Below, piece after piece: positions 60,152 to 64,000 of a stretch of DNA of 64,000 nt. Source of the DNA: Sinotaia quadrata (taxonomy: Eukaryota; Mollusca; Gastropoda; Architaenioglossa; Viviparidae); contig CM054180.1 in the NCBI GenBank assembly GCA_028829895.1, positions 90,831,135-90,895,134 of the forward strand, written 5' to 3'. Positions within the stretch are counted from its first letter, which is position 1; each line of letters begins with the position of its first letter. The position numbers and the translations under genes were made by a program. The notes beneath the pieces were generated by a model, which saw only the letters and a program-made list of their open reading frames with translations, was not told the DNA's origin and did not search any database.

Positions 60152-60830
60152 GACTCAAATGCTTACATGAATAGCATGGACATTCATGACCAAAAGTGAA
60201 TGAATTATGACTGGGTGGAATTGCAAAAAAGCCCGGAAATACACTTTCTGGTTTCTAGTAAATTCTGCCATCACCGTACTTTATGACCTTATTTAGCTGC
60301 ATTCCACCAATACAAACGTTTTACTATCATGATTTTCACTTTGAACTTGCCACACAACTCATTTCTGGATTTACTGCCAGAAAATGATGACATACTGAAA
60401 TTTGAGAGCATTGACCTGCAATGTTAAGAATGTATGAGATCATGTCACCTTTAAGATACCCAAGAGAAACCACATTATCATCTCAAAGGCCTAGCTTTGG
60501 TTGTGCTCACTGTAACAAATTTATGCAAAGAATGTCATACCCCATACTACCAATAAACTGTAAAGTATCATTATACTAACATTTACCCATCCTGAAAGTG
60601 TTTGTTTTACTAACATTTACAAGATTATGATAGTTGTATTTACAGCAGCATAAGTAGTTAATGCAACAATAAAAATACAAACATCTCTTTATTTATAGCT
60701 AAGACCCAAATTAAGTTTTAATATATGTTTTTCTTTTGAACAGTCTAGAGTCTAACCTTTTTGTGTTGTATTAACACTTACATGTTTCTTCTTGAATGTG
60801 CAAAGGTAATTATTATTTTGGATGTATGGC
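60152..60830. other. Non-coding spacer
   Basis: AT-rich; no feature recognised between copy C and the inverted repeat R4. Confidence 0.4.
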
Positions 60831-60834
60831 AGAG

Positions 60835-61305
60835 TAAATTTGCCTATCATTGAAAAAGGTTATGTACATTGACTATAATTATCTCTCTAAAACTCCACTC
60901 ACATTTCTGTGATGAATTATACCCACGAACTTGATTATGTTAATTTGACTGCTGATATCTATAATAGGATAAACTGAATGAGTGTCTAGCATTAATCAGA
61001 AATTGTTGTGAAGTGATGTAAATGTTAATGCTCTTTTGATTATATTCATATGTTGTATATTTGATTGTTTTATATAAATAAAGGATGGATTTTTATTACT
61101 CCTTTAGTAAGAAGTTTCCACCTGCAGAACTTTATACAACAGTAAAACGTCTATCTTATTGTGTAAAGAGTTTTACAACACTCTTATAATCTGTCAAGTG
61201 AGAGGCATGTTGGTTTTGTAGGAGAATTATTAATAACTATAAATTAAGATTCTCAATCACTTGTAATTAGTTGTGTTATTAATTAACAAATAATCATCAT
61301 AATGA
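60835..61305 (-). repeat. 'aactaattacaagtgat' repeat, copy R4 (inverted)
   Basis: Its reverse complement follows R3 block by block ('aactaattacaagtgattg', 'aattctcctacaaaacc', 'gcaggtggaaacttctta', 'aatcaaatatacaacatatg', 'agacactcattcagttta', 'gagagataattatagtca'). R3 and R4 therefore form an inverted pair around 58.0-60.8 kb. Confidence 0.75.
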
Positions 61306-62391
61306 GTGAAGGATGCCCAGAAAGGCATCACAGGATGGGTGAGTACACAATTTTTCAGATATCTTTTATCCTATTTATACTTTTAAAAATATATTTTTAT
61401 TCATTATTATCAATATTTAGATTAAGAAATGTATCACTGGTTTTCCAACATAAGGATATTTTTTAATAGATTTTTGAATGATAAAATAATTTTTGAGTAC
61501 TTTTATTACTATTATATTATAAATTGATTAGAATTCATTTTGTGGGTGATTTTGCACTTCAAATTTTGATAACCCATTTGTGTTCTCACTTCACACAACC
61601 ACCATCTGTAAGGTGTCAAAATAGCAAAATAACTGGTCAGTATGCAGCTGCTTTGGTCTAAATGAGTCATTGAGTGTCATGGAGAAAGCTGCTCTATAAA
61701 TAGTGGCCATTAGGCTAAAAGTTAAAGAAGCTTAAGATTCATGCAGGTATGTCAAATATATCCTTGAGCAATAAACTTCACACGGGTTCAAATTGTTAAA
61801 GCGGTTATATATATATGTCCATTTAATATAATTTATTTATATTTGCTTATGATTAGATTTCTTTAACTTTGAATAATTAATTCTAGCTTGGATAAAATCT
61901 CTGGTTTCAGGACACAAAGGTTTGTGTTGAGTTTGTGTTACTGTTTCTGTTGGTGTGTATGCCTGTGTGTGAGCAGGAGAAAGAGGGAGAAAGATAATAT
62001 GCACATAAATGTATTAGATATTGATTCAAATAATTTAATGTATATATTTTGTGCATTTCATTGTAATTCAGAGTTTAGCATATTCATTTTTTGCATCACA
62101 TTTTTAACTTCATTCAAAAGTCATATATATAGAAATGTTATTTTATGCAAACATATTTTATAACAGTTATTGAAAATAAGTAATGGGTAAATGGGTAAAA
62201 TAAGTAGTTAGACTAAAATTAACAACTAGTTGCATTTATGGTCTGTTACCCAGTTAATAAGACAATAATTTGAGTTGGGTTTTACTATATCTATACTACA
62301 AAGGTTTGTGGAAAAAATAATAGATACCTTCAGCTTACAACTCTTTTTGTTTTCACTTACTGATCCCATCATTCTTTCCAAGAAATCTTAC
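61306..62391. other. Non-coding stretch
   Basis: AT-rich. 61309-61340 has ATG-like coding wording followed by a good GTGAGT donor but no acceptor, so I did not call an exon. An open frame at 61888-62163 is Cys/Phe-rich and intron-like. Confidence 0.35.
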
Positions 62392-63875
62392 TGTTACGTG
62401 TCCAGTATTTATTTAAAGACCCTGTTCAGGAAATTTAGAATTTAATTTAAATAAATCCTCTCCATTATTCTGAACAGACTGGTTGCTCAAGCTTATCTTT
62501 CAGTCTCAACAAAATTTGCATCTAGTAGTTCAAGACAGACAAACGTACAAAGCACGGTTTGGGAACGTTAAAACAATTATAAATAATTATGCATTCAATT
62601 TCTCATTCAGCTCATTCGCCCCCACCCAAACCTGATTTGGTCTATATGCATAAAGATTTACTACAAATAAAAGTTTTAACAAGGATAAAAGAATTTAATA
62701 AATTTAAAACAATAACAAGATTAATCAAAGGCAGACAACATTTAGTCTCCTAAACTATGCTATTGAATGCATTAAAGTCAATTGATTATTCACAGATTCT
62801 GATACGATTATTGAGTTCAAGAGCCTTAGACTTATCACTTAGCTCCTTATGTGGTGGTGTTGTAGAACACGTGGTCCCCACAATTCAATTGGTTCTGGAC
62901 TCACAGTTAACTCGGTAAATGACGTCTCATCAGTTCACCTTCTTTCCAGATTTTAGATTATGCCAGTTGTCCACTCAACCTTCAGGCAACTACTGGTAGT
63001 GAAGTTTATGACGATGTACCAAGCAAGAATACGAAGGATAAGGAATCAGTACTTGAAACAAAGAACCCGCTCTGGAAATGAATAAATCCCCATGAGCGAT
63101 TGCTTACGGTTTCGCGATCCAACGCATGTGGTTTGACAATTAGCATAGCTTATTCCTCGACCTATTGTGTCTTTACAAATATATTTAAATATTTATGAAG
63201 AAAGATACAATATAGTCCGCATGTGCGTTACAATTAATGTTCACATGAACATATGAATTCAAAAAAAACATTTACATTCCACAATGGAATTCATATAAAA
63301 GAAATCAGGTTATAATTCAAAATTACGCATGTGCGCTTTACAAATTACAATAAAATTATACGCAAAAATGAATGTTGAATTACTACTAAGAATTTCGCAA
63401 ATGTGCACAAACGTTCTGCGACACAAAAATCAGTTATTTGTTTTATAAATTAAAAGAGTTCCAAATTTACAAATCAATTTATATACAATAAACAGTAACA
63501 TCTGGACTTAGCCACACTTCTATCAAGCCACGTGTTTGGAGGAATTGCAACAATATATTTTCCTGCACAAAACACATACATAAATTCTCACAAAGAAATC
63601 ATAAAATGGAAATGCAATTAATATTCTAAGAAAACGATGTGTTACCTTCTCTATGTAGCCAATAGGACAGTGGGCTTACGTACTCGACTTTGTATTCGAC
63701 TCACGGAAATCAGATGGCTGAGATGCTTGTGTCGGTCAGCAGTTCCCTTGTGAATGACTATAGCGGCGTGCGATTGACGTATTTAAAGAAGTATGAGAAT
63801 TTATGGCACGAATCGATCACGTGGTGACGCTTGATATGGCCTACAAATCAGCTATTGTCTGAATGTTGCATAACA
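62392..63875 (-). mobile_element. Terminal module copy D (LTR-like, inverted, 1.48 kb)
   Basis: On the minus strand it starts TGTTATGCAACATTCAGACA and ends GGACACGTAACA, the same ends as copy C. It has the same internal order: 'atcacgtggtgac' region, paired 'cgcacatgcg' type motifs, 'agagcgggttct', 'ttgggtgggggcgaatgag', 'caaccagtctgttcagaa' and 'cagggtctttaaataaatact'. A purine-rich 'aggtagggagagga' lies 10-20 bp outside the start, as beside copy B. It is inverted relative to C. Confidence 0.65.
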
Positions 63876-63923
63876 TGGAATGAGTCCTCTCCCTACCTAT
63901 GAATAGGCGATACACACTAGAGC

Positions 63924-64000
63924 AGGGGTCTCAAACTCATTTTACCTGGGGGCCGCTGGAAGTAGAGTCTGGGTGAAGCTGGGCCCGCATCATTATTCCC
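63924..64000. mobile_element. Left end of a hAT-type element, cut by the window edge
   Basis: CAGGGGTCTCAAACTCATTT followed by GGGGGCCGCTGGAAG is the familiar start of Charlie-like hAT elements. The eight bases before it, CACTAGAG, are the expected target-duplication copy and resemble the CACTAGAA of the MITE at 40500. The right end is outside the window. It interrupts the DNA outside copy D. Confidence 0.7.

Noticed and set aside
61309..61340. Possible exon of the WW gene ending at a GTGAGT donor
   Set aside because: The donor is good but no acceptor with a pyrimidine tract precedes it, and the segment abuts repeat R4.
1..64000. CRISPR arrays, prophage, operons, tRNA or rRNA genes
   Set aside because: Exons with GT-AG introns show eukaryotic DNA. 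Tandem repeats lack spacer structure, and no stretch folds convincingly as a tRNA; the best tRNA-like block (12372-12540) lacks a B box.

Overview
The window is nuclear DNA of an animal. Short exons with GT-AG boundaries lie in introns of 0.3 to 16.8 kb, and the DNA between them is AT-rich and full of decayed transposons (non-LTR and LTR retroelements, hAT-type and pogo/Tigger-type elements, microsatellites). There is no operon structure, Shine-Dalgarno pattern, CRISPR array or convincing tRNA or rRNA gene. The repeat mix suggests an invertebrate, perhaps a mollusc or other lophotrochozoan; that placement is inference.

Layout. (1) 1-227: the end of an exon of an unidentified gene entering from the left. 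(2) 4921-35540, plus strand: the 3' half of a Ser/Thr protein kinase gene. Seven exons fit together in phase. The first two encode the end of a kinase C-lobe (GVILYAMLHGALPY... through CIQLIQKLL...RPELKDVM) and the rest a tail of about 180 residues ending at 35540. The introns hold LINE, Gypsy, Tigger-like and SINE-like debris. (3) 35541-39803: an intergenic stretch ending in a CpG-bearing promoter-like region, with a possible divergent short exon on the minus strand. (4) 39804-56796, plus strand: the first two coding exons of a WW-domain protein. One WW domain is split across an intron of about 16.85 kb; the remaining exons lie beyond what I can recognise.

Inside that giant intron, on the opposite strand (47677-42853), lies the most interesting object: an intron-bearing, decayed gene. 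It has a long coiled coil, an RNase H/hAT-like core (HTDGT...MTDRASV...CNAHYLLGL) and a C-terminal SH3/Tudor-like module. At least nine stops or frameshifts break it. The same intron also holds a complete 480-bp hAT MITE with a perfect 8-bp target duplication, a duplicated unidentified Q-rich coding relic, and a LINE reverse-transcriptase fragment.

Repeat architecture. One family of about 1.0-1.57 kb terminal modules, with TGTTAYG...CGTAACA ends, occurs four times: two tandem copies at 7.2-10.8 kb, and an inverted pair at 58.6-60.2 and 62.4-63.9 kb. A second family of 0.25-0.54 kb occurs four times, and two of its copies form an inverted pair around one terminal module. At the right edge a hAT end has inserted just outside the last module. 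Coordinates of decayed features are approximate; exon boundaries were read directly from splice signals and phase.
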